This document shows positions 8,580 through 17,190 of a DNA stretch of 40,335 nt, piece after piece. The position numbers and the translations under genes were made by a program. This DNA is from Caryophanales bacterium UBA2298 (lineage in GTDB: Bacteria > Bacillota_I > Bacilli_A > Izemoplasmatales > Hujiaoplasmataceae). Below the pieces are notes generated by a model. It worked only from the letters and a program-made list of their open reading frames with translations, was not told the DNA's origin and ran no database searches. Positions within the stretch are counted from its first letter, which is position 1; each line of letters starts with the position of its first letter. The stretch spans positions 1-40,335 of the forward strand of contig DDWA01000046.1 in NCBI GenBank assembly GCA_002345425.1, in the 5' to 3' direction.

Positions 8580-10667
8580 TTGATTAAAAGCAAATATATC
8601 TGGGAAAAACAAATTGAAGAAGTAGTATCTGATAACCAAATATTTAAGACATTACTTAAAAATCGCAATATTTCTGACTATGAGACTTTCTTTTCAATGG
8701 GAAAAGAAAGGCTCCATGACCCATTTCTATTGCAAGATATGGAAAAAGCGGTTAATCGGATAAAATTTGCGATTGAGAATAAAGAAAAAATCATCATTTT
8801 TGGTGATTATGATTGTGACGGTATCAGTTCAATCGCTTTGTTATACCGTACTTTGTCTCAAATGGGTGCGGTAGTAAACTACGATCTACCTGACCGTTTC
8901 AATGAAGGTTATGGTTTAAATGAAAGAGCAACATCAGAAATCATTAAAGCGGGAGTTAAATTAGTGATCACAGTCGACAATGGCATCACCTGCAACAATG
9001 AGGTAGAAATATTAAAAAAAGCAGGTATTGATACAATCATTACTGATCATCATGAACCAAGCGAAGTGTTACCTGATGCATTTGCCATCGTCCATCCAAA
9101 ATTAAGCCCAAGATATCCCTTTACTGATATCGCTGGAGTAATGGTTGCTTACAAACTAGCGTCAGCTTTAAAAAATGACGATTTAGATGATTTGCTGGAT
9201 TTGGTAATGGTAGGAACGATTGCTGATTTAATGCCTTTAGAAGATGAAAACCAAGCGATGGTTAACTTAGGTATTGAAAGAATAAAAAACACCGAAAATA
9301 TCGGTTTAAGAAAGTTGCTGGAATTCAGTAATCTTGATATCATCAACGTCACAGCTATCGCTTTTAAAATAGCTCCTAAAATCAATAGTAGCGGTCGCCT
9401 CAACAAAGCTAAAGAGGCTGTTGAATTGCTAATTACATCGGATTTAAAAACGGCTAATGATTTAATTCTTGATATTGAAAAAAATCATGATTTACGAAAG
9501 AAACTAACAGAAGATGCCTTTTTAGTTTGTGAAGAATTGGTTAATCCTGAAGATTCAGTGATTGTTGTAGCTTCAGAAAAATTACATGAAGGCGTTATTG
9601 GTATTTGTGCCCAAAGATTGGTAGAAAAATACCAAAAATCAACAATTGTGATTACTATTGATGAAGATGAACTAGGTAAGGGTTCGGCAAGATCCTTTGG
9701 TGACGCAAATATTTTAGAGATGTTAAATCAAATGTCTGAATATCTTGAAAGATATGGAGGGCATTCTCAAGCTGCTGGATTACAAATTAACTTAAACAAT
9801 CTTGATAAATTTAAACAAGGATTAAATTCTTTAAAAATAAAAGAAACTAATCCAATCTTAAAAATTGATATGGAAGTCAATCTCCCTAAAGTTAACATTC
9901 AAACAATTAAAAATATACAAAATAAGTCATTTTTCACCGCGACATATGTAATGCAAAATTTAAGAGTTGCAAGAAAACAAATATTAAATCAAAAACACAC
10001 AAAACTACAATTGGAAATCGAAGGATATTTCTTTGATGCCCTTGACTTCAATAGCCTAGAGTTTTATTATATTCTTAATCCAGGCGATATAATTAGTGTC
10101 GTTGGCGGTTTGAACGTCAATTCATACCGTAATCGCGATAGTTTGCAAATCATGATTAAAGACATTGAATGCAGACATTTACAGATATTTGATTATCGCA
10201 GATCAAATGATAATATTCTTGAGTATCTTAGAGAAGATGCAATCTTTTATAATGATGACTTCATCATCGAAAATAATGATTTAGCAAAAGCACTTAGTGA
10301 CTCTAAAACAATTGTCCTTTTACCGAAGAATAAAAAATACAATTTAAATCAGATTATCGATAGAGTTGAACTAGGAAAGATATATAAGTACTTTGAAAAA
10401 CTTAATCATTTTTCTTTAGACGATCTAAATTATAACCTGTATCAAGAGCTTATTTTAACCAAAGCTATAAAAATATTTATTGAACTTGGTTTAGTAGAAG
10501 TGCTAGAAAAAACTTATCATGTCAAAACACACACTTCAAAAATGGAATTAAACGATTCACCTACATATCAAGCAATTTTAGATAAGTTTCAACATATGAA
10601 TTTTATTTATCAAAATGAAATATCAACAATCAAAAATTATTTTAAGCAAATTTTGGAGGAAAAATAA
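8580..10667 (+). CDS. recJ: Single-stranded-DNA-specific exonuclease RecJ
   Basis: 5'-3' single-strand exonuclease of the DHH phosphoesterase superfamily, acting in recombination and mismatch or base-excision repair. About 695 aa. Motifs in order: GDYDCDGISS (Asp76 region), VDNGIT, ITDHHEP (DHH at 156-158), GTIADLMPLEDENQ, and the DHHA1 signature GGHSQAAG (His395). An OB-like C-terminal region follows. I prefer TTG 8580 (GAGG at 8567-8570, 9-bp spacing). TTG 8565 is possible but its AAGGG lies only about 2 bp away. The stop overlaps the apt start by one base (TAATG). recJ-apt-relA-dtd is the Bacillus order and the overlaps suggest one transcript. Confidence 0.95.
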   Translation: MIKSKYIWEKQIEEVVSDNQIFKTLLKNRNISDYETFFSMGKERLHDPFLLQDMEKAVNRIKFAIENKEKIIIFGDYDCDGISSIALLYRTLSQMGAVVNYDLPDRFNEGYGLNERATSEIIKAGVKLVITVDNGITCNNEVEILKKAGIDTIITDHHEPSEVLPDAFAIVHPKLSPRYPFTDIAGVMVAYKLASALKNDDLDDLLDLVMVGTIADLMPLEDENQAMVNLGIERIKNTENIGLRKLLEFSNLDIINVTAIAFKIAPKINSSGRLNKAKEAVELLITSDLKTANDLILDIEKNHDLRKKLTEDAFLVCEELVNPEDSVIVVASEKLHEGVIGICAQRLVEKYQKSTIVITIDEDELGKGSARSFGDANILEMLNQMSEYLERYGGHSQAAGLQINLNNLDKFKQGLNSLKIKETNPILKIDMEVNLPKVNIQTIKNIQNKSFFTATYVMQNLRVARKQILNQKHTKLQLEIEGYFFDALDFNSLEFYYILNPGDIISVVGGLNVNSYRNRDSLQIMIKDIECRHLQIFDYRRSNDNILEYLREDAIFYNDDFIIENNDLAKALSDSKTIVLLPKNKKYNLNQIIDRVELGKIYKYFEKLNHFSLDDLNYNLYQELILTKAIKIFIELGLVEVLEKTYHVKTHTSKMELNDSPTYQAILDKFQHMNFIYQNEISTIKNYFKQILEEK

Positions 10668-11179
10668 TGAAATACACCGATTATATTAAAAATGTACCAA
10701 ATTTTCCAATCGAAGGCATTCAATTTAAAGATATTACCCCGCTTATCGGCGATGGAAATGCTTTTAGTCACGCTATCGATGAATTAACTGAATTTTCAAA
10801 ATCATTAAATGCTAATAAAGTTATCGGTCCAGACGCCAGAGGTTTCATTATAGGTGCTCCTGTAGCTTATGCTTTAAAAGCAGCATTTATCCCGGTCAGA
10901 AAACCGGGAAAATTACCAAGAGATGTTATTACTTATGATTATGAACTTGAATATGGAAAAAACACTTTATGTATGCATAAAGATGCGATAAAACCCGGAG
11001 ATAGAGTAGTTATCATTGATGATCTATTAGCGACAGGTGGTACAATGGAAGCAACTATTAAACTTGTGGAAACTGCTGGAGGGAAGGTAGTCGGTCTCGG
11101 GTTTATGATTGAATTAGTAGATTTAAAGGGAAGAGATAAAGTCGCAAATTATCCGATAAAAGTTTTAATGCAATTCTAA
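10667..11179 (+). CDS. apt: Adenine phosphoribosyltransferase
   Basis: Salvages adenine to AMP using PRPP. The 170-aa protein has the PRPP-binding signature VVIIDDLLATGGTMEA around 114-129, GPDARGFI at 54-61 and the hood region with KPGKLPRDV, all typical of type I Apt, at normal length. GGAGG lies just upstream inside the recJ 3' end, and the start overlaps the recJ stop by one base, so translation is probably coupled. It sits ahead of relA, linking purine nucleotide salvage to (p)ppGpp metabolism in one operon as in Bacillus. Confidence 0.97.
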   Translation: MKYTDYIKNVPNFPIEGIQFKDITPLIGDGNAFSHAIDELTEFSKSLNANKVIGPDARGFIIGAPVAYALKAAFIPVRKPGKLPRDVITYDYELEYGKNTLCMHKDAIKPGDRVVIIDDLLATGGTMEATIKLVETAGGKVVGLGFMIELVDLKGRDKVANYPIKVLMQF

Positions 11180-11191
11180 GGAGAGTTAATT

Positions 11192-13375
11192 TTGACCAGT
11201 AATGAATTGTTTCGCCCCCTCTTAAAGGAAGTATCTAAATATATTTCCCAAAGCAAGCACCTGGATTTTATCAGGAGCGCTTTTGACTATGCCGAAACAA
11301 AACATCACGGTCAATTACGAAAATCCGGAGAACCATACATTGTTCATCCACGCGACGTTGCTATAACCTTAGCAGAGTACCAAGTCGATCCTAATACCTT
11401 AGCGGCGGGACTTTTACATGATATTATTGAAGATACCAATACTAGTTACGAAGATGTCAAAGAAGCATTTGGCGAAGAAGTAGCGGATATCGTTGAAGGT
11501 TTAACCAAATTAGATCAATTGCAATATCAGACGACAAAAGCTGCCCAACAAGTTAAAAATCATCAAAAGATGGTTTTGGCAATGGCTAGAGATATTAGAG
11601 TTATCTTTGTCAAGTTGGCAGACCGCTTAAATAATATGAGAACACTATCATTTCTTGATGATGAAAGACGCACAAGAATATCAAGGGAAACTTTGGATAT
11701 TTTTGCGCCAATTGCTCATCGTTTAGGGATGTATCGTTTAAAAGCTGAATTGGAAGATTTATCTTTTAAATACCTCTATCCGTTTGAGTATCAAAAAATC
11801 GCTCGCCTTTTAAGAGATAAAAAAGGTAGTAGAGAAGCTGATGTTGAACAGATGGAAAGAGCTTTAGGCGATCTGTTAACTGAAGAGAATTTTGAATTTG
11901 AAATCAAAGGAAGAATCAAAAATATTCATTCAGTCTATAGCAAAATGAAAGTTAAAAAAATCGATTTTGAAGAAATTCATGATCTTTTAGCCTTAAGAAT
12001 AGTCGTTAATTCTATCAGCGATTGCTACAAAGCGATTGGTATTGTCCATTCTCGTTTTATCCCTGTACCTGGGAGATTCAAAGATTACATCGCAATGCCA
12101 AAACCAAATATGTATCAATCACTACATACAACTGTTGTTAATAAGGGTAAAATCTTTGAAATTCAAATCCGTACTAGAGAAATGGATGAAATTGCGGAAA
12201 AAGGGGTTGCTGCACACTGGGCTTATAAAGAAACCAAAGGCATGGCTTCTAGAAAGAATATTGAGGATATCGTTTCTTCAAAATTAAGATGGTATTCTGA
12301 ATTAATCAAATATACTGAAGAAAGTGGCTCTGACGAAGAAATATTAGATATTTTTACCGATGATATTTTAAAAGCTAACGTTTATGTTTTTACTCCAAAA
12401 GGAGAAATCATCGATTTGACTGCCGGAGCGACACCACTTGACTTTGCCTTTAGAATTCATACCAAGGTTGGTGAAAAAACTATTGGCGCAATTGTTAATG
12501 GCAAAATCAGGCCTTTAGATTACACCTTAAAAACTGGTGATTTAGTGGAAATTAAAACTTCACCATCATCAGTGGGTCCAAACGACAATTGGTTGAAAAT
12601 TGCCAAGACTTCAAACGCTAGAAGTAAAATCAAGAATTTCCTTAATAAACAAAGAAGAGAATTCCTAATTGAAAAAGGTAAAGAAGAACTTGATCACGAA
12701 ACCAACAGTCGTCATTTAAACATAACTTTAACCGATAAAGAAGCAATCAAATTCTTTGAAAATAAAGGTGTAAAATCTTTAGAAGATCTTTATTATGAAA
12801 TTGGTAAAAATGTTATCTCGCCAATTGGCGCTATCAATTTAATTATTGGTAAACCAGAATTAACCGAACAAGACTTATTAGAAAAATACTCAAAAGAGCA
12901 ACTTAGTGAAAAGAAAAAACGTTACTTACATTCCGATATCAACGTTATCGTTGAAGGATTAGATAAACCTTCTGTAAAACTTGGAAATTGCTGCAATCCT
13001 ATATTAGGTGATGAAATTGTTGGCTATATTACAAGAAATTCCGGCATTGTCGTCCATCGTCGCGAATGTAAAAACATCGAAAGTTTTGATGAAAATCGTT
13101 TGATCGACGTGTATTGGGGTAATAATATTACCAAGAGATATACTACAAACTTAAAGATTGGCGTCCTTAACAGAGATAACATTCTCGCAGAGATAATCAA
13201 TGCCGCCACTTCTTCAAAAGCAAAAATTGCTCAAGTATCAGCTCAATCCAACGATGTCAAGGAAGGCACAATCAGAATGAAGATTGAAATTGGTAGTGTC
13301 CTTGAACTTGATAATGTTATTGCCAATATTCAAAAAGTAAAGAATGTTTATTCGATTGAGAGATTAGGCTCATGA
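11192..13375 (+). CDS. relA: Bifunctional (p)ppGpp synthetase/hydrolase RelA/SpoT (Rel)
   Basis: Long RSH protein of 727 aa that makes and degrades the stringent-response alarmone. Domains in order: HD hydrolase at about 30-180 with metal residues in HDIIED (76-81) and KLADRLNNMRTL; synthetase at about 230-350 with HDLLALRIVV and GRFKDYIAMPKPNMYQSLHT; TGS at about 393-455 (VYVFTPKGEIIDLTAGATPLDFAF); a zinc-finger-like stretch with NCCNP and HRREC; and a C-terminal ACT/RRM domain from about 650. Both catalytic sites look intact, as expected for the single Rel of Firmicutes. The start is TTG 11192 behind GGAGAG. The stop overlaps the dtd ATG by 4 bp. Confidence 0.96.
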   Translation: MTSNELFRPLLKEVSKYISQSKHLDFIRSAFDYAETKHHGQLRKSGEPYIVHPRDVAITLAEYQVDPNTLAAGLLHDIIEDTNTSYEDVKEAFGEEVADIVEGLTKLDQLQYQTTKAAQQVKNHQKMVLAMARDIRVIFVKLADRLNNMRTLSFLDDERRTRISRETLDIFAPIAHRLGMYRLKAELEDLSFKYLYPFEYQKIARLLRDKKGSREADVEQMERALGDLLTEENFEFEIKGRIKNIHSVYSKMKVKKIDFEEIHDLLALRIVVNSISDCYKAIGIVHSRFIPVPGRFKDYIAMPKPNMYQSLHTTVVNKGKIFEIQIRTREMDEIAEKGVAAHWAYKETKGMASRKNIEDIVSSKLRWYSELIKYTEESGSDEEILDIFTDDILKANVYVFTPKGEIIDLTAGATPLDFAFRIHTKVGEKTIGAIVNGKIRPLDYTLKTGDLVEIKTSPSSVGPNDNWLKIAKTSNARSKIKNFLNKQRREFLIEKGKEELDHETNSRHLNITLTDKEAIKFFENKGVKSLEDLYYEIGKNVISPIGAINLIIGKPELTEQDLLEKYSKEQLSEKKKRYLHSDINVIVEGLDKPSVKLGNCCNPILGDEIVGYITRNSGIVVHRRECKNIESFDENRLIDVYWGNNITKRYTTNLKIGVLNRDNILAEIINAATSSKAKIAQVSAQSNDVKEGTIRMKIEIGSVLELDNVIANIQKVKNVYSIERLGS

Positions 13376-13815
13376 AAGTAGTAGTGCAAAGAGTAAATTG
13401 CGCTCAAGTAAGCGTTAATGAAAAATTGATATCAAAGATTGATAATGGTTTACTTTTATTAGTAGGATTTACCGAGGGTGATGGTAAAAAGCAAATTGAA
13501 TATATGGCAAGAAAGATTGCCAGACTAAGAATATTTGAAGATGATTTAGGTTTATTGAATCTTTCAATCAACGATGTTTCTGGCAAAATATTATCAATTT
13601 CACAGTTTACTGTTTATGGTGATGTAATCAAAAGCAATAGACCTAGTTTCACTAAAGCTCTGAATTATGATTTAGCTAATCAACTTTACTTGGAATTCAA
13701 TCAAATTTTAAGAAAAGAGTATAATTTAGAAGTCTTAGAAGGTGTCTTTGGCGAACATATGGATGTGTCGCTAGTAAATAGTGGCCCTGTAACGATAATT
13801 ATTGAAAAAGAATAG
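13372..13815 (+). CDS. dtd: D-aminoacyl-tRNA deacylase
   Basis: Hydrolyses D-aminoacyl-tRNAs (and Gly-tRNAAla), protecting translation from D-amino acids. The 147-aa protein has the standard family length and both catalytic motifs, SQFTVYGD (77-84) and NSGPVTI (136-142), which form the cross-subunit active site. The ATG overlaps the relA stop (ATGA), so it is the last gene of the recJ-apt-relA-dtd run. The next gene has its own strong promoter. Confidence 0.96.
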   Translation: MKVVVQRVNCAQVSVNEKLISKIDNGLLLLVGFTEGDGKKQIEYMARKIARLRIFEDDLGLLNLSINDVSGKILSISQFTVYGDVIKSNRPSFTKALNYDLANQLYLEFNQILRKEYNLEVLEGVFGEHMDVSLVNSGPVTIIIEKE

Positions 13816-13825
13816 TTAATCCTAT

Positions 13826-13854
13826 TTGACTAAAGAGCTAAAAAATAATATAAT
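13826..13854 (+). promoter_or_regulatory. Near-consensus sigma-A promoter for acpP
   Basis: TTGACT at 13826-13831 and TATAAT at 13849-13854 are separated by exactly 17 bp. It lies in the dtd-acpP gap, 27 bp before the acpP ATG. This is the best -35/-10 pair in the window. Confidence 0.88.
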
Positions 13855-13881
13855 AAATTATATATGTATCAGGAGGAAATT

Positions 13882-14142
13882 ATGGAAAAGAAAGAAAAAG
13901 TTTTTACGAAGATAAAAGAAATGATAGTACAAGAATTAGGTGTTAAACCTGAGGTTGTAGTTTTAGACGCTGGGTTAGCCGAAGATTTTGGCGCTGACTC
14001 TTTAGATGCACTAGAATTATTTAATCAAATAGAAAGCGAGTTCTTAATCACTATTTCTGATGAAGCAGCTACAGAAATGAAAGATGTAAAGGACTTAGTT
14101 GAGTATGTTACAAATCAAGTTAGCGATAGTTATTTTGAATAA
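13882..14142 (+). CDS. acpP: Acyl carrier protein
   Basis: Carries growing acyl chains on a 4'-phosphopantetheine arm in fatty-acid and phospholipid synthesis. The 86-aa acidic protein holds the attachment motif GADSLDALEL with Ser40 as the modified residue. It is slightly longer than the usual 75-80 aa because of a short C-terminal extension (SDSYFE). I choose ATG 13882 behind AGGAGG at 13871-13876; an in-frame ATG at 13864 lies upstream of that site. It has its own promoter and terminator and so appears monocistronic. It is not beside the usual fab genes. PlsY, encoded at the window start, uses acyl chains derived from ACP (by way of PlsX). Confidence 0.92.
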   Translation: MEKKEKVFTKIKEMIVQELGVKPEVVVLDAGLAEDFGADSLDALELFNQIESEFLITISDEAATEMKDVKDLVEYVTNQVSDSYFE

Positions 14143-14162
14143 AATAGTGATTATCGCCTGCT

Positions 14163-14200
14163 AAAAAGTGTCGTCCTTGTTGAAAAGGGCGACTTTTTAA
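14163..14200 (+). terminator. Terminator after acpP
   Basis: Arms AAAAAG..TCGTCC (14163-14176, with a 2-nt TG bulge and one G-U pair) and GGGCGACTTTTT (ending near 14198) flank a short loop and are followed by A/T-rich sequence. It lies 20 bp after the acpP stop and 20 bp before the hisS start. Confidence 0.7.
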
Positions 14201-14220
14201 AAAAAGGAGTAATCAAAATA

Positions 14221-15531
14221 ATGATTAGGAAAATAAAGGGAACACAAGATATTCTGCCGAATGAAATCAAGAAATGGCAAGATTTAGAAGAAGTCATGCG
14301 CAACGCCTCCAAGTTATTCAACTTTACTGAAATTAGAACTCCGATATTTGAAGCTTCGGAGTTATTTCACCGTTCTGTAGGTGAAACAACTGACATAGTT
14401 AAAAAAGAGACTTACGATTTTGAAGATCGTGGGCAAAGAATGAATACCTTAAGACCAGAAGGAACTGCCAGTGTTGTTAGGTCAGTTATTGAAAACAAGC
14501 TCTATGCCGACCCTAATTTGCCACTGAAACTCTTTTACTATGGACCGATGTTCCGTTATGAACGACCTCAAAAAGGTCGTCAACGTCAATTTCATCAGTT
14601 TGGTGCGGAAATCATTGGCTCTGATTCACCGTTAGCTGATGTTGAAATTATCAATTTCGCAGCTACTTTTTTGGAAGCTTTGAAAATAAAAGATATAAAA
14701 GTTAGAGTAAACTCCTTAGGCGATAAGGAATCAAAAGAAAATTATCAAATAGCTTTAAATAAATATTTAGAGCCTAATATAAAGCATTTATGCGATGATT
14801 GTAATCGTCGCTATAAAGAAAATCCACTTAGAGTTTTGGATTGTAAAATCGATAAAGACAGTGAAACGTTGAAAAACGCTCCTAAACCATATGATTATTT
14901 ATCTGATAAAGCAAAGGTCCATTTTGAACAAGTAATTATGGGACTAGACAGTATCGGTTTAAATTTTGAAGTTGACAAAAATTTGGTTCGAGGTTTAGAT
15001 TACTACACTCATACCGTATTTGAAATAGATAGCGATCTAGAAACTCTAGGAGCTCAATCTACTTTGGTCGGCGGCGGAAGATATAATAATTTATACTCTT
15101 CATTAGAAGGACCTGATTTACCGGCAGTCGGCTTTGCCTTTGGCGTTGAAAGATTATTGTTGGCGCTTGAAGCGGTAAGTAAAGATGAAGAAGAACCATA
15201 TATTCATTGTTATTTTATTAATTTAGGCGATGTCTTCCAAACAGATGTCTTAAGGATTATTAATGAGTTAAGACATGGCGGCTTGATTGTTGATTATGAC
15301 TTTTTTAACAAGAACTTAAAATCGCAATTTAAACAAGCTGATCGCTTAAATCCGTTTTTTTATCTAATTTATGGAGAAGAAGAAGCGAAGAAACAAGTAA
15401 TTAACGTTAAATCAAGAGACACTAAAGAACAAGTAGAAGTTCCACTTGATAATCTTTATCAATATTTAATTAATGGCATATCTGGAAACGGCTGTGGCGG
15501 AGGCTGCGGAAGTTGTGATGGGTGTAATTAA
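14221..15531 (+). CDS. hisS: Histidine--tRNA ligase with Cys-rich C-terminal tail
   Basis: Class II aminoacyl-tRNA synthetase charging tRNA-His. Signatures seen: KGTQDILP at the N-terminus, LRPEGTASVVRS, motif 2 YGPMFRYERPQKGRQRQFHQFG, the histidine-A loop RGLDYYTHTVFE, and motif 3 AVGFAFGVERLLLAL, followed by the anticodon-binding domain. At 436 aa it is slightly longer than most bacterial HisRS. The extra length is a tail of Gly and Cys, GCGGGCGSCDGC, with cysteines at 425, 429, 432 and 435, after the normal fold ends. AAAGGAG precedes the ATG. aspS, which follows hisS in Bacillus, is not here. Confidence 0.96.
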   Translation: MIRKIKGTQDILPNEIKKWQDLEEVMRNASKLFNFTEIRTPIFEASELFHRSVGETTDIVKKETYDFEDRGQRMNTLRPEGTASVVRSVIENKLYADPNLPLKLFYYGPMFRYERPQKGRQRQFHQFGAEIIGSDSPLADVEIINFAATFLEALKIKDIKVRVNSLGDKESKENYQIALNKYLEPNIKHLCDDCNRRYKENPLRVLDCKIDKDSETLKNAPKPYDYLSDKAKVHFEQVIMGLDSIGLNFEVDKNLVRGLDYYTHTVFEIDSDLETLGAQSTLVGGGRYNNLYSSLEGPDLPAVGFAFGVERLLLALEAVSKDEEEPYIHCYFINLGDVFQTDVLRIINELRHGGLIVDYDFFNKNLKSQFKQADRLNPFFYLIYGEEEAKKQVINVKSRDTKEQVEVPLDNLYQYLINGISGNGCGGGCGSCDGCN

Positions 15532-15560
15532 TAAAGATAGTGATAAACAAACGACAATTG

Positions 15561-15569
15561 TGATATAAT
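15561..15569 (+). promoter_or_regulatory. Extended -10 promoter for the AI-2E permease gene
   Basis: TGA followed directly by TATAAT (15564-15569) lies 26 bp before the start codon. No recognisable -35 is at 17-bp spacing. Confidence 0.6.
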
Positions 15570-15595
15570 TAATCTCGTTAAGGAAGTGAGAATTG

Positions 15596-16717
15596 ATGAA
15601 TAAAAAACCGTTTTCTGATGAATCATTAAATAGAATCATTAAATATTTGGTTATTATCATTTTAGGATTTGGCATCATGCTATTAGCGATTCAATTTGGT
15701 GATTTTTGGAACTGGATTTTAAGGGCTATCAAAGCAGTTATAGTCCCGATCGGAGTAGCCTATCTTGGTGCTTTAATTATCTTCCCTTTAATTAAATATT
15801 TGGAGAAGAAAGGGATTGGACCTCGAGGTTTTTCCCTCGGTTTAGTTTTTGTTCTCACAGTTGGTTTAATTTTCTCAGCTTTTTATTTCTTAACACCTCT
15901 AATTGTTAATGAAATTAAAAATTTCTTTATCGATGACTTTCAGATTATTGTTGACTACATTAACAATGACTTAAGAAATGAGTTTATTTTTGGTGCTGAT
16001 CTTTATGACCGCCTTTTAGCATATATTAATGAGACAAATATTATCGCTGACACAGTCGATACTTTTGTACCGAATCTAATTCTTTCATTGACAAATTTAT
16101 TGTTGCCATTATTGACAGCAATTGCTTTGTTGCCAATCTTATTGATTTTTTATCTTAATGATTATGAAGTTATCAGTGAGAGAATAAGATCGATTATTCC
16201 CGCTAAACATGAAAAGAACGTTGCGGAATTGACATCAAGATTAAACGTTACAGTCGGTGCTTATTTAAGAGGACAATTAATTTTAATGATTTCTTTAGGA
16301 GCAGTAGCTACCGTCGTTTATAAATTAATTGGTTTAAAATATTATTTCTTATTTGGCTTCTTGGTCGGTATCACCAACATCATTCCTTATTTTGGGATGA
16401 TTATCGCAGCGATACCGCCGATTATCTATACTTTTATTGCTACATCAGGTCCGGGACCATTGTTAGTTCTTGTGGTTAACGTTATCTTGCAGTTCTTTGA
16501 AGGAAATATTTTCCAACCATTGATAATGTCACATCAACTTTCAATTCACCCGATAGTTATTATTATTTCAATTTTATTCTTTGGTTCCTTGTTTGGCGCT
16601 TTAGGAGTAATATTCGCTTCACCAATAGCCGCTTCAATCAGAGTAATTTACCGATTCTTTAGCGACCTTCGTAAAGAAAAATTAAAAACCACTCAAGCTG
16701 AGGCGAGTGCTCCATGA
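15596..16717 (+). CDS. AI-2E family transporter (PerM/UPF0118)
   Basis: A 373-aa polytopic membrane protein of the AI-2E transporter superfamily (UPF0118). It has N-terminal paired helices, a soluble segment (about 110-160, DDFQIIVDYINNDLRNEF), and the conserved C-terminal half containing GAYLRGQLILMISLG, GLKYYFLFGFLVGITNIIPYFG and the terminal GSLFGALGVIFASPIAA. Those motifs define the family. Members have been tied to quorum-signal export, Na+/H+ exchange and other roles, so the substrate cannot be named. ATG 15596 has GTGAG/AAGGAA upstream; the TTG one codon earlier is less likely. Its stop overlaps the next gene by 4 bp. Confidence 0.9.
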   Translation: MNKKPFSDESLNRIIKYLVIIILGFGIMLLAIQFGDFWNWILRAIKAVIVPIGVAYLGALIIFPLIKYLEKKGIGPRGFSLGLVFVLTVGLIFSAFYFLTPLIVNEIKNFFIDDFQIIVDYINNDLRNEFIFGADLYDRLLAYINETNIIADTVDTFVPNLILSLTNLLLPLLTAIALLPILLIFYLNDYEVISERIRSIIPAKHEKNVAELTSRLNVTVGAYLRGQLILMISLGAVATVVYKLIGLKYYFLFGFLVGITNIIPYFGMIIAAIPPIIYTFIATSGPGPLLVLVVNVILQFFEGNIFQPLIMSHQLSIHPIVIIISILFFGSLFGALGVIFASPIAASIRVIYRFFSDLRKEKLKTTQAEASAP

Positions 16718-17154
16718 TAAAGAAAGAAAGACCAAAAATTTACACGAAATTTGAAATTGATTCGGTAACATTTTATGCTACGATGATTTTATTCATTCCC
16801 TTAGTTTTAGTGTTTACCTATGTGTTTGATATCGAAACAATTATAGACACCAATCTTTTTTTGATAATTCTTTCTATCATAACAGCTGTAATTACAATTA
16901 TTGGAACAACAATTTTACTGATAAAAAAAGATTCCTTAAAAAGGCAAGTAAAAACGAATTATATTTATGAATTTTATTATCTTGTAGCTATCGTAGTTTT
17001 CGGTATTTTAGGATTCGTTGTATTATTCGATTACCTTGGCGGAGACCGCACATATATAGCCAATATTTTAATTTTGCTAGTAGTTATATTTGTTTATATT
17101 TTATTAAAATTTGGAAGTAAATTCTTTAATTTTGATTATCGTAAGAAAAAATAA
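16714..17154 (+). CDS. Small four-helix membrane protein, unknown
   Basis: A 146-aa protein I do not recognise. It has four hydrophobic segments at about 20-40 (FYATMILFIPLVLVFTYVF), 49-71, 86-108 and 115-132. Each end carries basic and polar residues (MIKKERPK at the start, FDYRKKK at the end), consistent with both termini in the cytoplasm. Its ATG overlaps the permease stop (ATGA), so it is translationally coupled and may work with it. No catalytic or binding motif is visible. Confidence 0.75.
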   Translation: MIKKERPKIYTKFEIDSVTFYATMILFIPLVLVFTYVFDIETIIDTNLFLIILSIITAVITIIGTTILLIKKDSLKRQVKTNYIYEFYYLVAIVVFGILGFVVLFDYLGGDRTYIANILILLVVIFVYILLKFGSKFFNFDYRKKK

Positions 17155-17178
17155 TGGCTGCGTTGCAGCCATGTTTTC
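17154..17178 (+). terminator. Hairpin between the membrane protein gene and tcdA
   Basis: A perfect 8-bp stem, ATGGCTGC (17154-17161) and GCAGCCAT (17165-17172), with a 3-nt loop and a short GTTTTCT tail. It starts on the last base of the preceding stop codon. The weak T-tract suggests partial termination. Confidence 0.6.
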
Positions 17179-17190
17179 TAGGAGAAGATT

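Noticed and set aside
14143..14220. T-box riboswitch upstream of hisS
   Set aside because: The gap is only 78 bp, is mostly the acpP terminator, and lacks the T-box sequence and specifier stem.
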